Shown piece after piece: positions 24,491-33,452 of a DNA stretch of 64,000 nt (position 1 is its first letter; every line of letters starts with the position of its first letter). This DNA is from Bacillus sp. S/N-304-OC-R1. Lineage in GTDB: Bacteria > Bacillota > Bacilli > Bacillales > Cytobacillaceae. The notes below the pieces were generated by a model. It was not told the origin of the DNA. It was given only the letters and a program-made list of their open reading frames with translations, and did not search any database. Position numbers and translations under genes: made by a program. Location of the stretch: positions 370,133-434,132 of the forward strand of contig NZ_JACWFE010000004.1 of the NCBI RefSeq assembly GCF_019749375.1, in the 5' to 3' direction.

Positions 24491-25674
24491 TGAAAACATT
24501 GAACAAAACTTACTTATCTAAAAAAGCTCAAGAACTAAAGCCTTCAGGAATCCGCAAGTTCTTTGACTTAGCTGCCGGTATGGAAGGGGTTATTTCCTTA
24601 GGAGTTGGTGAACCTGATTTTGTCACTCCTTGGTCGGTAAGAGAGTCAGCTATTCTTTCATTAGAACAAGGTTATACATCCTATTCTGCAAATGCTGGCT
24701 TTATGGAGCTGAGAGAAGAAATTGCCTCTTATATGAAAAGGCAATTTAAAGTTTCTTATTCCCCTCAATCAGAAATAATTGTCACTGTTGGAGCGAGTCA
24801 GGCTATTGATATTGCGATGAGAGCAATACTTGATCCAGGGGATGAAGTAATTATTGTCGAACCTTGTTTCGTTTCCTATTCACCAATGGTGGAAATGGCA
24901 GGCGGTATTCCTGTACCGGTTCAGACGTTAAAGGAAAATGACTTTAAAATATTACCATCACAGCTAGAGGAGGCTATGACGAAAAATACAAAAGCAATTA
25001 TGCTTTGTTCTCCAAATAATCCAACAGGCTCGATGCTAAATAGAAAAGAGCTGGAGGAAATCGCAACAATCGCTGAAAAATACGATATTCTTGTCATTGC
25101 TGATGAAATCTATGCTGAGCTAGTCTATGATGAGGAATATACAAGTTTAGCATTTATAAAAGGGATGCAGGAGAGAACGATTTTGATTTCCGGCTTTTCA
25201 AAAGGGTTTGCCATGACTGGTTGGCGATTAGGCTTTGTTTGTGCACCTGAAGAAATCACACAAGCCTTGTTAAAAATCCATCAATATGCAATTATGTGTG
25301 CTCCAACGATGGCGCAATTTGCAGCCATCGAGGCATTGCGAAATGGCAGACCAGATGTAGAGGATATGGTCAAAAGCTACCGGAGAAGAAGAAATTATAT
25401 TGTGCAGTCCTTTAATGAAATTGGCTTGACTTGCCATATTCCAGGCGGCGCTTTTTATGCCTTTCCATCTATAGAATCAACAGGACTAAGCTCAGAGGAA
25501 TTTGCTGAAAGACTGTTGCTAGAAGAGGGAGTAGCTGTTGTTCCTGGTAATGTTTTTGGGCCAAGCGGCGAAGGACATATTCGTTGTTCCTATGCAACAT
25601 CATTGGAACAGCTTCAAGAAGCAATAAAACGGATGAAACGTTTTATTGAAAAATTAGAATCGAGTAACAAATAA
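24490..25674 (+). CDS. alaT: Class I/II PLP-dependent aminotransferase (AlaT/YugH-like)
   Basis: The 394-residue protein has the aminotransferase layout: GVGEPDFVTPWSVRESAI, the substrate-side SPNNPTGSML, ADEIYAELVY, and the PLP lysine in SGFSKGFAMTGWRLGF. The terminal arginine motif is GHIRCSYATS. B. subtilis AlaT makes alanine from pyruvate. The start ATG shares its A with the stop codon of the upstream regulator gene, so the two are translationally coupled. An aromatic or broad-range amino donor is also possible. Confidence 0.88.
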   Translation: MKTLNKTYLSKKAQELKPSGIRKFFDLAAGMEGVISLGVGEPDFVTPWSVRESAILSLEQGYTSYSANAGFMELREEIASYMKRQFKVSYSPQSEIIVTVGASQAIDIAMRAILDPGDEVIIVEPCFVSYSPMVEMAGGIPVPVQTLKENDFKILPSQLEEAMTKNTKAIMLCSPNNPTGSMLNRKELEEIATIAEKYDILVIADEIYAELVYDEEYTSLAFIKGMQERTILISGFSKGFAMTGWRLGFVCAPEEITQALLKIHQYAIMCAPTMAQFAAIEALRNGRPDVEDMVKSYRRRRNYIVQSFNEIGLTCHIPGGAFYAFPSIESTGLSSEEFAERLLLEEGVAVVPGNVFGPSGEGHIRCSYATSLEQLQEAIKRMKRFIEKLESSNK

Positions 25675-25705
25675 TTACAAAACGAAATTTTTTAAGAAGT
25701 TATGG

Positions 25706-25824
25706 TATAATGAAATACAATTAAATTAAAAAATCCGCTAACGCGGTAGAGGTTCTAGCTACCCTCTCAAAAAAACTAAGGAAAAACAGTTCTGCTTTCT
25801 TAGTGGAACTGTTTTTTCCTTTTT
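25706..25824 (+). promoter_or_regulatory. PreQ1-I riboswitch with terminator, controlling queCDE
   Basis: An extended -10 (TGGTATAAT, ending 25711) is followed by the class I preQ1 aptamer at 25748-25781: AGAGGTTCTAGCTACCCTCT, an A-rich loop, then ACTAAGG. The terminator stem (25780-25792 with 25806-25819) begins inside the aptamer's AAGG end, followed by a T-containing run. PreQ1 binding should therefore favour termination and turn off its own biosynthesis. Confidence 0.92.
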
Positions 25825-25841
25825 ATAAAGGAGTATGCAAG

Positions 25842-26501
25842 ATGAAAAATGAAAAAGCGGTTGTCGTGTTTAGCGGCGGTCAGGATAGTACAACATGTTT
25901 ATTCTGGGCATTGGAACGTTTTAAAGAAGTAGTGGCGGTCACATTTGACTATAATCAGCGTCATGCTATAGAAATTCAATGTGCCCAATCCATAGCGGAG
26001 GAACTTGGTGTCAAACACTATGTACTAGATATGAGTTTATTAAATCAGCTTGCCCCAAATGCATTAACACGACAGGAGATCCAGGTAATGGATGGTGAAA
26101 ATGGAGAGCTACCTTCAACCTTTGTTCCTGGTCGAAACCTATTATTCATTTCTTTTGCAGGTGTTTTAGCGAGTCAGGTCGGAGCTAAGCATATCATTAC
26201 AGGTGTTTGTGAAACTGACTTTAGTGGTTACCCTGATTGCCGTGATATTTTTATTAAGTCATTAAATGTTACATTAAATCTTTCAATGGATGAACGATTT
26301 GTTATTCATACACCGTTAATGTGGCTAAATAAAGCTGAAACATGGAAGCTTGCAGACGAACTTGGAGCATTTGATTTTGTCCGTGAAAAAACATTCACAT
26401 GCTATAATGGAGTCGTTGCTGATGGGTGTGGAGAATGTCCGGCATGTCAGCTTAGAAAGAACGGTTTAGAAGAATACTTATCTATTAGAAAGGGGTTTTA
26501 A
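25842..26501 (+). CDS. queC: 7-cyano-7-deazaguanine synthase
   Basis: The 219-residue protein has the ATP-pyrophosphatase P-loop [17 protein letters not shown] (about residues 8-24) and the C-terminal zinc site [20 protein letters not shown] with four Cys. QueC converts 7-carboxy-7-deazaguanine to preQ0 with ATP and ammonia. I chose the ATG at 25842 after AAAGGAG; the frame upstream runs through the riboswitch terminator. It is the first gene of a queCDE operon under a preQ1 riboswitch. Confidence 0.95.
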   Translation: MKNEKAVVVFSGGQDSTTCLFWALERFKEVVAVTFDYNQRHAIEIQCAQSIAEELGVKHYVLDMSLLNQLAPNALTRQEIQVMDGENGELPSTFVPGRNLLFISFAGVLASQVGAKHIITGVCETDFSGYPDCRDIFIKSLNVTLNLSMDERFVIHTPLMWLNKAETWKLADELGAFDFVREKTFTCYNGVVADGCGECPACQLRKNGLEEYLSIRKGF

Positions 26502-26504
26502 TCG

Positions 26505-26978
26505 ATGTACGGATTTCGAATTGTAGATAAACTCCAAAAAATAGATATTGATATATTAAGAGAGCAATTAAAATACCATCAAAAGCGTGTTCTTGTCAGC
26601 AAAGAATTCACTTTCGATTCTGCTCATCATTTACATGATTATGAGGGAAAGTGTAAAAATCTACATGGCCACACGTATAAAGTGATTTTTGGCATAAGCG
26701 GATTTGTCGATCACCGTGGTCTATTAATCGATTTTGGAGATATTAAGGATATTTGGAAAAAAGAAATTGAAATCTTTTTAGATCATCGCTACTTGAATGA
26801 AACTCTGCCTCCGATGAATACGACGGCAGAAAATATGGTCGTTTGGATATATGAAAAAATGCAGGAGAGCCTAGAAAAACGTGAGTACAGCGGTAATCCA
26901 AGAGTAGAATTTGTTCGTTTATATGAAACTCCTACTAGCTATGCGGAAGCAAGAAGGGAGTGGATGGAATTTGAGTAA
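26505..26978 (+). CDS. queD: 6-carboxy-5,6,7,8-tetrahydropterin synthase
   Basis: The 157-residue protein shows the zinc histidines of the pterin synthase fold in FDSAHHLHDYEGKCKNLHGH, with the catalytic Cys in the same stretch, and the glutamate in VRLYETPTSYAE. QueD converts dihydroneopterin triphosphate to the carboxypterin intermediate of queuosine synthesis. GAAAGGGG precedes the ATG, three bases after queC. Its 3' end overlaps queE by 8 bases. Confidence 0.94.
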   Translation: MYGFRIVDKLQKIDIDILREQLKYHQKRVLVSKEFTFDSAHHLHDYEGKCKNLHGHTYKVIFGISGFVDHRGLLIDFGDIKDIWKKEIEIFLDHRYLNETLPPMNTTAENMVVWIYEKMQESLEKREYSGNPRVEFVRLYETPTSYAEARREWMEFE

Positions 26979-27687
26979 GATTCCAGTTATCGAAATTTTT
27001 GGTCCTACCATTCAAGGAGAAGGGATGGTAATTGGCCAGAAAACAATGTTTGTCAGAACAGCTGGCTGTGATTATTCCTGTTCTTGGTGTGATTCTGCTT
27101 TTACATGGGATGGGTCTGGAAAAGATTTAATTAAACAGATGACAGCAGAAGAGATATGGACAGAGCTAAAACAATTAGGGGAGGACAGATTTTCGTTTGT
27201 TACCATTTCTGGAGGAAATCCGGCGCTACTGAAAAACCTAAATGGATTAATTGATTTGTTAAAGAAAAATTCTATAAAAATTAGTCTTGAAACGCAAGGA
27301 AGTAAATGGCAGGATTGGTTCTATCAAATCGATGAACTGACCATTTCACCAAAACCGCCAAGCTCGAAAATGACTACTAATTTATATATTCTCGATGACA
27401 TCATTGACAAGCTGAAATCACAGCAAATCAGCTTAAAAGTGGTCATTTTTAATGATGAAGATTACATTTATGCCAAGAATTTGCATCAGAGGTATCCTCA
27501 AGTTCCTTTTTATCTGCAAGTAGGGAATGATGATATCACTTCGCCTGATCAAGGCAGGCTAGTAAATCGCTTGATCGACAAGTATTCATGGCTTATTGAT
27601 AAAGTAGTAGCTGACTTTAATCTAAATGATGTCAAGGTGCTTCCACAGCTGCATACTTATATTTGGGGAAATAAACGCGGTGTGTAG
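26971..27687 (+). CDS. queE: 7-carboxy-7-deazaguanine synthase (radical SAM)
   Basis: The 238-residue protein has GPTIQGEG near the N-terminus and the radical SAM cluster motif C-x3-C-x2-C in CDYSCSWCDSAF, then TISGGNPAL for SAM binding. QueE contracts the carboxypterin ring to the deazaguanine. I chose the TTG at 26971, inside the queD tail, because residues from there match the family start (SKIPVIEIFGPTIQGEG). The spacing implies coupling to queD. queF, which completes preQ1, is not part of this operon. Confidence 0.93.
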   Translation: MSKIPVIEIFGPTIQGEGMVIGQKTMFVRTAGCDYSCSWCDSAFTWDGSGKDLIKQMTAEEIWTELKQLGEDRFSFVTISGGNPALLKNLNGLIDLLKKNSIKISLETQGSKWQDWFYQIDELTISPKPPSSKMTTNLYILDDIIDKLKSQQISLKVVIFNDEDYIYAKNLHQRYPQVPFYLQVGNDDITSPDQGRLVNRLIDKYSWLIDKVVADFNLNDVKVLPQLHTYIWGNKRGV

Positions 27688-27737
27688 ATAAATTTAATTA
27701 ACGATAAAAATGTTATGTAAACTAATAGTTCTTTACG

Positions 27738-27770
27738 ATGGCTCCCATCAATTAAATGGAAGGGAGCCAT
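27738..27770 (+). terminator. Terminator of the queCDE operon
   Basis: ATGGCTCCC (27738-27746) pairs with GGGAGCCAT (27762-27770), followed by TTATATTAT. Confidence 0.78.
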
Positions 27771-27822
27771 TTATATTATGCTAGAAGTTTGATTTGGCGA
27801 TTGATAATGTAGAAAAAATAAG

Positions 27823-28533
27823 CTATTCAATTTTTAATTCTAATCTAGTTATACCTTTTCCTTTATTCTTTACTTTTTCCAAAACTATTCTACCAATTTC
27901 TCGTGTTTCTTTAATATGGGTTCCTCCACATGCCTGCAAATCAAGGATACCAATCTTCACCAATCTAATTTCATTTACTGATTCAGGAATGAGATTAACA
28001 ACTGTTTTAATCGTGCCGGATAAAGTTTCCGCCTCTTTTCTAGAAACAAAGGAAATTGAAACAGGATGATTAGCCGCGATCTCCCTGTTTGCTTCTGCAA
28101 TTAAATTATTTATCTCTTCAATTTCTAAATCAGAAATTCCTGTTAAGTCAATTCTCGCTTTATCCTGATAGATTTGATTCCCAGTGCATAAAGAGCCAAA
28201 GTGCTTATAGAATACCGCCCCTATCACATGAAGCATTGAATGATGCCGCATTAATCCTAATCGTCTATCCCAATTTATCTCTGCTTTAATTGGTCCTAAT
28301 GTCAGATTCTCATGATTTTTAATATAATGAACAACTTGACCTTGCTCTTTCTTCACTTTATAAACCTCAAAGGAGTGAATACCCTGATGAAGCCAGCCGT
28401 TATCATGCTCCTGCCCGCCTCCTGTTGGATAAAATACCGTTTGATTTAGTATGACCTTTTCGTTATCAATATGAATCACATCAGCTTTACAATTAGTAGC
28501 ATAGCTGTCATGCAAAAATAACTCTGATAGCAT
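27823..28533 (-). CDS. Alanyl-tRNA editing protein, AlaX-like
   Basis: The 236-residue protein corresponds to the editing domain of alanyl-tRNA synthetase without the catalytic core. It has the metal-binding HxxxH in MRHHSMLHVIG and the second half of the site in CGGTHIKET (Cys and His). The N-terminal FYPTGGGQ motif is also typical. Free-standing AlaX proteins hydrolyse Ser-tRNA(Ala) or Gly-tRNA(Ala). It is divergent from the catabolic operon that starts at 28685. Confidence 0.9.
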   Translation of the reverse strand: MLSELFLHDSYATNCKADVIHIDNEKVILNQTVFYPTGGGQEHDNGWLHQGIHSFEVYKVKKEQGQVVHYIKNHENLTLGPIKAEINWDRRLGLMRHHSMLHVIGAVFYKHFGSLCTGNQIYQDKARIDLTGISDLEIEEINNLIAEANREIAANHPVSISFVSRKEAETLSGTIKTVVNLIPESVNEIRLVKIGILDLQACGGTHIKETREIGRIVLEKVKNKGKGITRLELKIE

Positions 28534-28626
28534 CTATTAAATCACCATCCATTATATTATTGATTTTTTACATTATACCAATCAATCTTATTAAATACAA
28601 AAAATTTTAAAAATTACAAAAACTTA

Positions 28627-28655
28627 TTGAAATGTCTGAAAATTATGACATAATA
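28627..28655 (+). promoter_or_regulatory. Promoter with embedded inverted repeat, catabolic operon
   Basis: TTGAAA (28627-28632), a 17-base spacer and CATAAT (28650-28655) form a promoter. ATGTC and GACAT (28632-28636 and 28647-28651) form an inverted repeat across the spacer, a typical repressor position. The YheO-type regulator inside the operon is a candidate. Confidence 0.55.
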
Positions 28656-28684
28656 AAACTAATTCATAGAAAGGAGTTGAATAA

Positions 28685-29146
28685 ATGGTAATTGAAGAAA
28701 AAATTAAGGAATTAGGTTTATACTGGCCAAAACAATCTCCAAAGCCAATGGCAAATTATGTTTCTTTGAGGAGAAGCGGAGTCCTGCTATTTTTATCCGG
28801 TGCTGGTCCATTTATTGATGGTGAGGCTCGCTATGTTGGAAAAGTAGGGGAGGAACTTTCTGTTCAGGAGGCTTATGAAGCAGCAAGGATTTCAGCAGTA
28901 AATTTATTATCCACTATCCATGCAGAGGTAGGAAGTCTGGAAAAAATTAGAGTGTTGAAACTTCTTGGTTTTGTAAATAGTGCAAATGATTTTTTTCAAC
29001 AGCCTGAAGTGATTAACGGCGCCTCAGATCTTATTGTAGAAATACTGGGGGATAATGGGAAACACGCCCGTACCGCAATTGGCACGAATGTTCTTCCTTT
29101 TAATATTCCTGTTGAAATTGAGCTCATAGCCGAATTATTAGAATAG
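28685..29146 (+). CDS. RidA family protein (YjgF-like)
   Basis: The 153-residue protein has the RidA-like fold pattern LSGAGPFIDGEARYVGKVGEEL followed by the trimer helix AYEAARISAVNLLSTIHAEV. It belongs to the longer LD-PSP-contain group rather than the classical 125-residue RidA, since the usual RTxVG arginine motif is replaced by ARTAIGTNVLP. RidA proteins hydrolyse reactive enamine/imine intermediates released by PLP dehydratases. The next gene encodes such a dehydratase 12 bp downstream, so they probably work as a pair. GAAAGGAG precedes the ATG. Confidence 0.85.
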   Translation: MVIEEKIKELGLYWPKQSPKPMANYVSLRRSGVLLFLSGAGPFIDGEARYVGKVGEELSVQEAYEAARISAVNLLSTIHAEVGSLEKIRVLKLLGFVNSANDFFQQPEVINGASDLIVEILGDNGKHARTAIGTNVLPFNIPVEIELIAELLE

Positions 29147-29158
29147 GAGAGTGAAAAT

Positions 29159-30154
29159 ATGTATGTCACATTAAAACAGATTAAACAAGCAAGAGCTACA
29201 CTTGCCGGTATTATTATACCAACTAATCTTCAAAGTTCACATACTTTTTCAAATTTGGCTGGAAATGAAATCTTCTTAAAAACTGAGAACCTTCAAAAAA
29301 CTGGATCATTCAAAATTAGGGGGGCTTATAATAAAGTTGCTAATTTATCGGTAGAGGAGCAACGAAGAGGGATAGTCGCTTTTTCAGCAGGAAATCACGG
29401 AGCTGGAACCGCCTATGCAGCTCAAAGGTTAGGCATTCAGGCAACTGTTGTTATGCCTAATAACCCTGTAATGAGTAAAAAAAATGCCATTATTCAGTAT
29501 GGAGCAAAGGCTATTGAACATGGAAATACATCGATAGAGATGTATGAAAAAGCATTACAATTGCATCGAGATGAAGGATTTTCTATGATTCATCCATTTG
29601 ATGATCATCATATTATCGCTGGGCAAGGAACGATTGGACTTGAAATTCTAGAAGAACTGGGAGAAACAGATGCAGTTATTATTCCGGTTAGCGGGGGTGG
29701 CCTTATTTCAGGCGTTGCAGCAGCATTAAAAGAAATAAAGCCATCCATTAAGGTGATAGGAGTCAATACAGAGGGAGCCACAGCAATGTATACATCTCTT
29801 CAGTATGGAAAGCCTGTTGAGATAGAAAAGGTTAATACAATTGCTGATGGGCTAATGGCTAAAAAGCCTGGTGACCTTACTTTTGCTCATACTCAACGCT
29901 ATGTTGATGAATTGGTTTTAGTAAAAGAAACAGAAATTGCAGAATGTGTTTCTCTTTTAGCTGAAAGAGCAAAGCTTGTCGTAGAACCATCAGGGGCTGC
30001 TGCATTGGCAGCGATAGTTAATGGACATACCACACTAAAGAATAAAAAAGTGGTAGTCATGGTTAGTGGCGGAAATATAAGCTTTGAACTCTTTCAATCT
30101 ATTATTCAGAACTATCATGAAAAAAACTATAAAAGGAGTGAGTTAATGAAATGA
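29159..30154 (+). CDS. PLP-dependent threonine/serine dehydratase family enzyme
   Basis: The 331-residue protein is a fold-type II PLP enzyme with the Schiff-base lysine in TGSFKIRGAYNKV, the phosphate loop SGGGLISGVAAAL, and no C-terminal regulatory ACT domain. It therefore resembles catabolic threonine dehydratase, serine racemase or hydroxyectoine-utilisation (EutB) enzymes. It would release a 2-enamine that RidA clears. It overlaps the downstream amidohydrolase gene by four bases (ATGA). The true substrate is open. Confidence 0.87.
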   Translation: MYVTLKQIKQARATLAGIIIPTNLQSSHTFSNLAGNEIFLKTENLQKTGSFKIRGAYNKVANLSVEEQRRGIVAFSAGNHGAGTAYAAQRLGIQATVVMPNNPVMSKKNAIIQYGAKAIEHGNTSIEMYEKALQLHRDEGFSMIHPFDDHHIIAGQGTIGLEILEELGETDAVIIPVSGGGLISGVAAALKEIKPSIKVIGVNTEGATAMYTSLQYGKPVEIEKVNTIADGLMAKKPGDLTFAHTQRYVDELVLVKETEIAECVSLLAERAKLVVEPSGAAALAAIVNGHTTLKNKKVVVMVSGGNISFELFQSIIQNYHEKNYKRSELMK

Positions 30155-31368
30155 TCTATAAATTTATGAATATCCGAATTTTGACTTGTAACGATGAAGA
30201 GGTAATTGAACGAGGAGAAATACTCTTTAATGAAAAGTCAATAGTCGGATTTGGACATAAAGTAGATGAAGGATATTCAGATGTAGAAGAAATTGACGGT
30301 ACTGGGCTAACCATTCTCCCTGGATTAATCGATTCCCATGTTCATTTAGGAATGGATGCTTCCCCAGATCCATTTTTAAGCATGAAAGATGAGGGTCCTG
30401 CAGATATCGCCTATTTGGCGGTTCAACAAGGATACGAATTTTTGAAAGCGGGAATTACCGCTATTCGTAATCTTGGTACTCGTTACAATGCAGATATTGC
30501 ATATCGAAATGCAGTATCATCTGGAAAAATCATAGGACCAAAGGTATTCGCTGCCGGTAGTCCAATAGTAATGACGGGTGGACATGGGCATGTTATGGCT
30601 ATTGAAGCAGATGGTTGCGATGAGGTAAGAAAAGCAGCTAGATCACAGTTAAAAGCTGGGGCTGATTTGCTTAAGGTCATGGCGACTGGGGGAGTATTGA
30701 CACAAGGAAATGAACCTGGTGCTACTCAATTTTCTGAGGAGGAATTAAGGTGTATTTGTCAAGAAGCTGCAAAAGTTTCGAAAACGACAGCAGCACATAC
30801 GATTGGAACTGAAGGAATAAAAAATGCGATTAGGGCAGGAGTTACAACTATTGAGCATGCATATTTGCTTGATGAAGAAGCAGTTGAACTTATGCTGAAA
30901 ATGGGCACATATCTTGTACCTACATTATTAGCCCCAACACTTATCCTGGATAAACCAGGCACTGTTCCTGACTATATGATTTCTAAAGTGAAAAAAATAA
31001 TCAATGATCATAAAATTAGTTTTCAAATGGCCTATAAGGCTGGAGTTCCGATTGCGGCTGGTACAGATGCCGGTACTCCATTTAATTTTCCTGGTTTGCT
31101 GGCAAAAGAACTATCATTAATGATTGAATACGGAATGACTCCTAGAAAAGCTATTTATTCTGCTACATTAGGTGCAGCAAAGGCAGTTCAAATGGATCAT
31201 AAAATAGGTTCTATTCAAATCGGTAAAGAAGCAGATCTTACTATTGTACGTGGCAATCCTCTAGAGAATATCCATAACTTATGTGAACCTGTTTATGTTT
31301 TCTTAAATGGACGAATGGTTCATAATAATACCTCACATTCAAAAACTCATCTTGAAATCAATTCTTAA
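30151..31368 (+). CDS. Amidohydrolase family protein (prolidase/imidazolonepropionase-like)
   Basis: The 405-residue protein belongs to the metal-dependent amidohydrolase superfamily. It has the HxH metal motif in IDSHVHLGMDAS, the bridging lysine region in LLKVMATGGVLT, AAHTIG and IEHAY for further histidines, and GTDAGTPF for the final Asp. Related enzymes cleave Xaa-Pro/Arg dipeptides or cyclic amides. It overlaps the dehydratase gene by four bases, so the two are translationally coupled. In this operon a role in freeing an amino acid from an amide or ring form is likely. Confidence 0.86.
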   Translation: MIYKFMNIRILTCNDEEVIERGEILFNEKSIVGFGHKVDEGYSDVEEIDGTGLTILPGLIDSHVHLGMDASPDPFLSMKDEGPADIAYLAVQQGYEFLKAGITAIRNLGTRYNADIAYRNAVSSGKIIGPKVFAAGSPIVMTGGHGHVMAIEADGCDEVRKAARSQLKAGADLLKVMATGGVLTQGNEPGATQFSEEELRCICQEAAKVSKTTAAHTIGTEGIKNAIRAGVTTIEHAYLLDEEAVELMLKMGTYLVPTLLAPTLILDKPGTVPDYMISKVKKIINDHKISFQMAYKAGVPIAAGTDAGTPFNFPGLLAKELSLMIEYGMTPRKAIYSATLGAAKAVQMDHKIGSIQIGKEADLTIVRGNPLENIHNLCEPVYVFLNGRMVHNNTSHSKTHLEINS

Positions 31369-31463
31369 ATGATGTAATTAACCCTATTCAAACAACTCAC
31401 ATAGCAAGGAAACTAACTAACTTATCAATTATTTGAATAAATGAAAAAGGGGCTGAATAAAAG

Positions 31464-32750
31464 TTGGCAAGTCATTTTCCAATTGAACAAGTAAGAAATA
31501 ATTTTCCTGCATTATCCAGATTGGAAGGAGAAAAAGCAGTTATTTATTTTGATGGTCCTGGCGGTACACAAATGGCTGACTATGCCATTGAATCGATGTA
31601 TCGCTATATGAAAAGAGGAATGGCAAATCTACATGGGACGTTTCAGACAAGTATTGAAACAGAATTAGTTATTTCCGAGGCACGGGAGGCAGTTTCAGAT
31701 TTGTTGGGTTGTGAGGAAAAGGAAGTGGCATTTGGAGCAAATATGACAACACTAGCGTTTTCAATAGCTAGAAGTCTTAATGATTACATCCGCGAAGGGG
31801 ATGAGATTGTTGTAACGGAGCTGGACCACCATGCCAATATCGATCCTTGGATCAAATTAGCAAATGATAAGGGAGCTACTATAAAATTCATCGAGCTTAG
31901 CAAAGAAAGCTTATCACTAAATTTAGAAAACATTGACGAAGTAATAACAAAAAAAACAAAAATTGTTGCAGTTGGACTTTCTTCAAATGTCACAGGAACT
32001 GTTACAGATATTAGCAAAATTGTCGAGAGAGCAAAGGAAGTAAACTCACTTGTTATTGTTGATGCAGTCCATGCGGTTCCTCACTTACAAATAGATGTAC
32101 GTACTCTTGGCTGTGATATTTTGCTTTGTTCAGCTTATAAGTTCTTTGGGCCTCATGTAGGGATTGCATATATTAGGAAGGAATTATTTGAAAAGCTTTC
32201 CGTATACAAATTAAATCCTGCTCCTTCTAATATTCCGTATAAATTAGAAACTGGGACACAAAACCATGAAGGAATTTCAGGCGTTAGGGGCGCTATTAAA
32301 TTTATTGAAGAATTAGGCTTTGGAGAAACTAGAAGGGAGAGACTCCTTTCTGGTATGAAAGCAATAGAGGAATATGAAACTGAGCTATCCATTGACTTAG
32401 AAAACTTTTTAAGGAGTATTCCCGATATACGTCTCTATCGTTCATCAAAAGGCATAAAAACACCAACATTTGCTTTTACGATTGACCACCACCATTCTCG
32501 AAATGTAACCGAGTGGCTCGCTCAAAATTATAATATGTGCGTAGCAGATGGAGATTTCTATGCGTCTACTATGGCCAAAAAACTAGATGTCAATAAAGTT
32601 GGCGGCTGGATCAGAATTGGCCTTGCACCATACAACACAAGGGAAGAAATACAGCATTTTAAAGAAGCGCTCCTTCAATATATGAAGAGGCATAATGAAA
32701 ACGATAGTAAGACTAAGGAACATATTTTAAATACCAACACAATTAGTTGA
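31464..32750 (+). CDS. Class V aminotransferase / cysteine desulfurase-like enzyme
   Basis: The 428-residue protein has the class V fold: FDGPGGTQMADYAIESM near the start, ELDHHANIDPW, VDAVHAVPH, and the PLP lysine in CSAYKFFGPHVGI. The GNAT-free length and YFDGPGGTQ opening match the cysteine desulfurase-like (TIGR01976-type) subgroup rather than true SufS or IscS. The start is a TTG after GGGG. It follows the amidohydrolase by 95 bp. It could act as a lyase or transaminase on the operon's substrate; iron-sulfur assembly is less likely because no suf genes are near. Confidence 0.83.
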   Translation: MASHFPIEQVRNNFPALSRLEGEKAVIYFDGPGGTQMADYAIESMYRYMKRGMANLHGTFQTSIETELVISEAREAVSDLLGCEEKEVAFGANMTTLAFSIARSLNDYIREGDEIVVTELDHHANIDPWIKLANDKGATIKFIELSKESLSLNLENIDEVITKKTKIVAVGLSSNVTGTVTDISKIVERAKEVNSLVIVDAVHAVPHLQIDVRTLGCDILLCSAYKFFGPHVGIAYIRKELFEKLSVYKLNPAPSNIPYKLETGTQNHEGISGVRGAIKFIEELGFGETRRERLLSGMKAIEEYETELSIDLENFLRSIPDIRLYRSSKGIKTPTFAFTIDHHHSRNVTEWLAQNYNMCVADGDFYASTMAKKLDVNKVGGWIRIGLAPYNTREEIQHFKEALLQYMKRHNENDSKTKEHILNTNTIS

Positions 32751-32786
32751 ATTTTTCGATAAAAGGAGATCAAATTGGAGGGCATA

Positions 32787-33431
32787 ATGTACCAAATCGA
32801 TCAGAAGAAAGCACAGCATCCTATATTTAAAAACTACCTGCCTATTGCTGAAGGGATCGCCAAAACGGTCGGCAGCCACTGTGAGGTGGTTGTACATGAC
32901 TTAACGGACATTTCCTCTTCCATTGTGGCCATTTTTAATGGACATGTAACCGACAGGGAGGTAGGTTCACCTATAACTGATTTAGGATTAGCAATATTAA
33001 GAAAAGGTGCTGAAGAGGACCTTCTATTAAACTATCCAAACAAGAGTATAAAGGGAAAAAAGATAAAGTCTTCCTCCATTGTTATTAGGGATAACGATGG
33101 AAAAATTGTTGGATGTCTTTGTATAAACATTGACCTTACCCTTCTATCCCTAGCTACTAGTGTTATGAATGAATTGGTAAATGTCCAAGAGGAGAAGGAA
33201 GACGAACTATTTCCTCAAACAGTAGCAGATTTAGAGGATAGAATGATAGAGCGAGCAATCGAGAAGATTGGTAAACCTATAGGATTAATGAATAAAATTG
33301 AAAGAATGGAATTTATTCATTTACTCGATGAAATGGGACTATTTCTTATTAAAGGAACAATTCAAAATATTGCTGAGTTGTTAGATGTATCTAAATTCAC
33401 CATCTATAACTATATCGAGAAAAAAACTTAA
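32787..33431 (+). CDS. YheO/DauR-type transcriptional regulator
   Basis: The product has about 214 residues, with a PAS-like YheO domain (HPIFKNYLPIAEGIAKTVGS to about residue 120) and a C-terminal helix-turn-helix (TIQNIAELLDVSKFTIYNYI). Homologues such as DauR repress D-amino-acid catabolism. The ATG at 32787 has GGAGGG close upstream; a TTG at 32775 after AAAGGAG is an alternative start. Position inside the catabolic operon suggests it senses the pathway substrate and acts at the promoter near 28650. Confidence 0.85.
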   Translation: MYQIDQKKAQHPIFKNYLPIAEGIAKTVGSHCEVVVHDLTDISSSIVAIFNGHVTDREVGSPITDLGLAILRKGAEEDLLLNYPNKSIKGKKIKSSSIVIRDNDGKIVGCLCINIDLTLLSLATSVMNELVNVQEEKEDELFPQTVADLEDRMIERAIEKIGKPIGLMNKIERMEFIHLLDEMGLFLIKGTIQNIAELLDVSKFTIYNYIEKKT

Positions 33432-33452
33432 AAATAAAGGAGGATTATAAAT

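Noticed and set aside
31464..32750. Iron-sulfur cluster cysteine desulfurase (SufS/IscS)
   Set aside because: No suf or isc neighbours. The N-terminal pattern fits the cysteine desulfurase-like group, and the gene sits in a catabolic operon.
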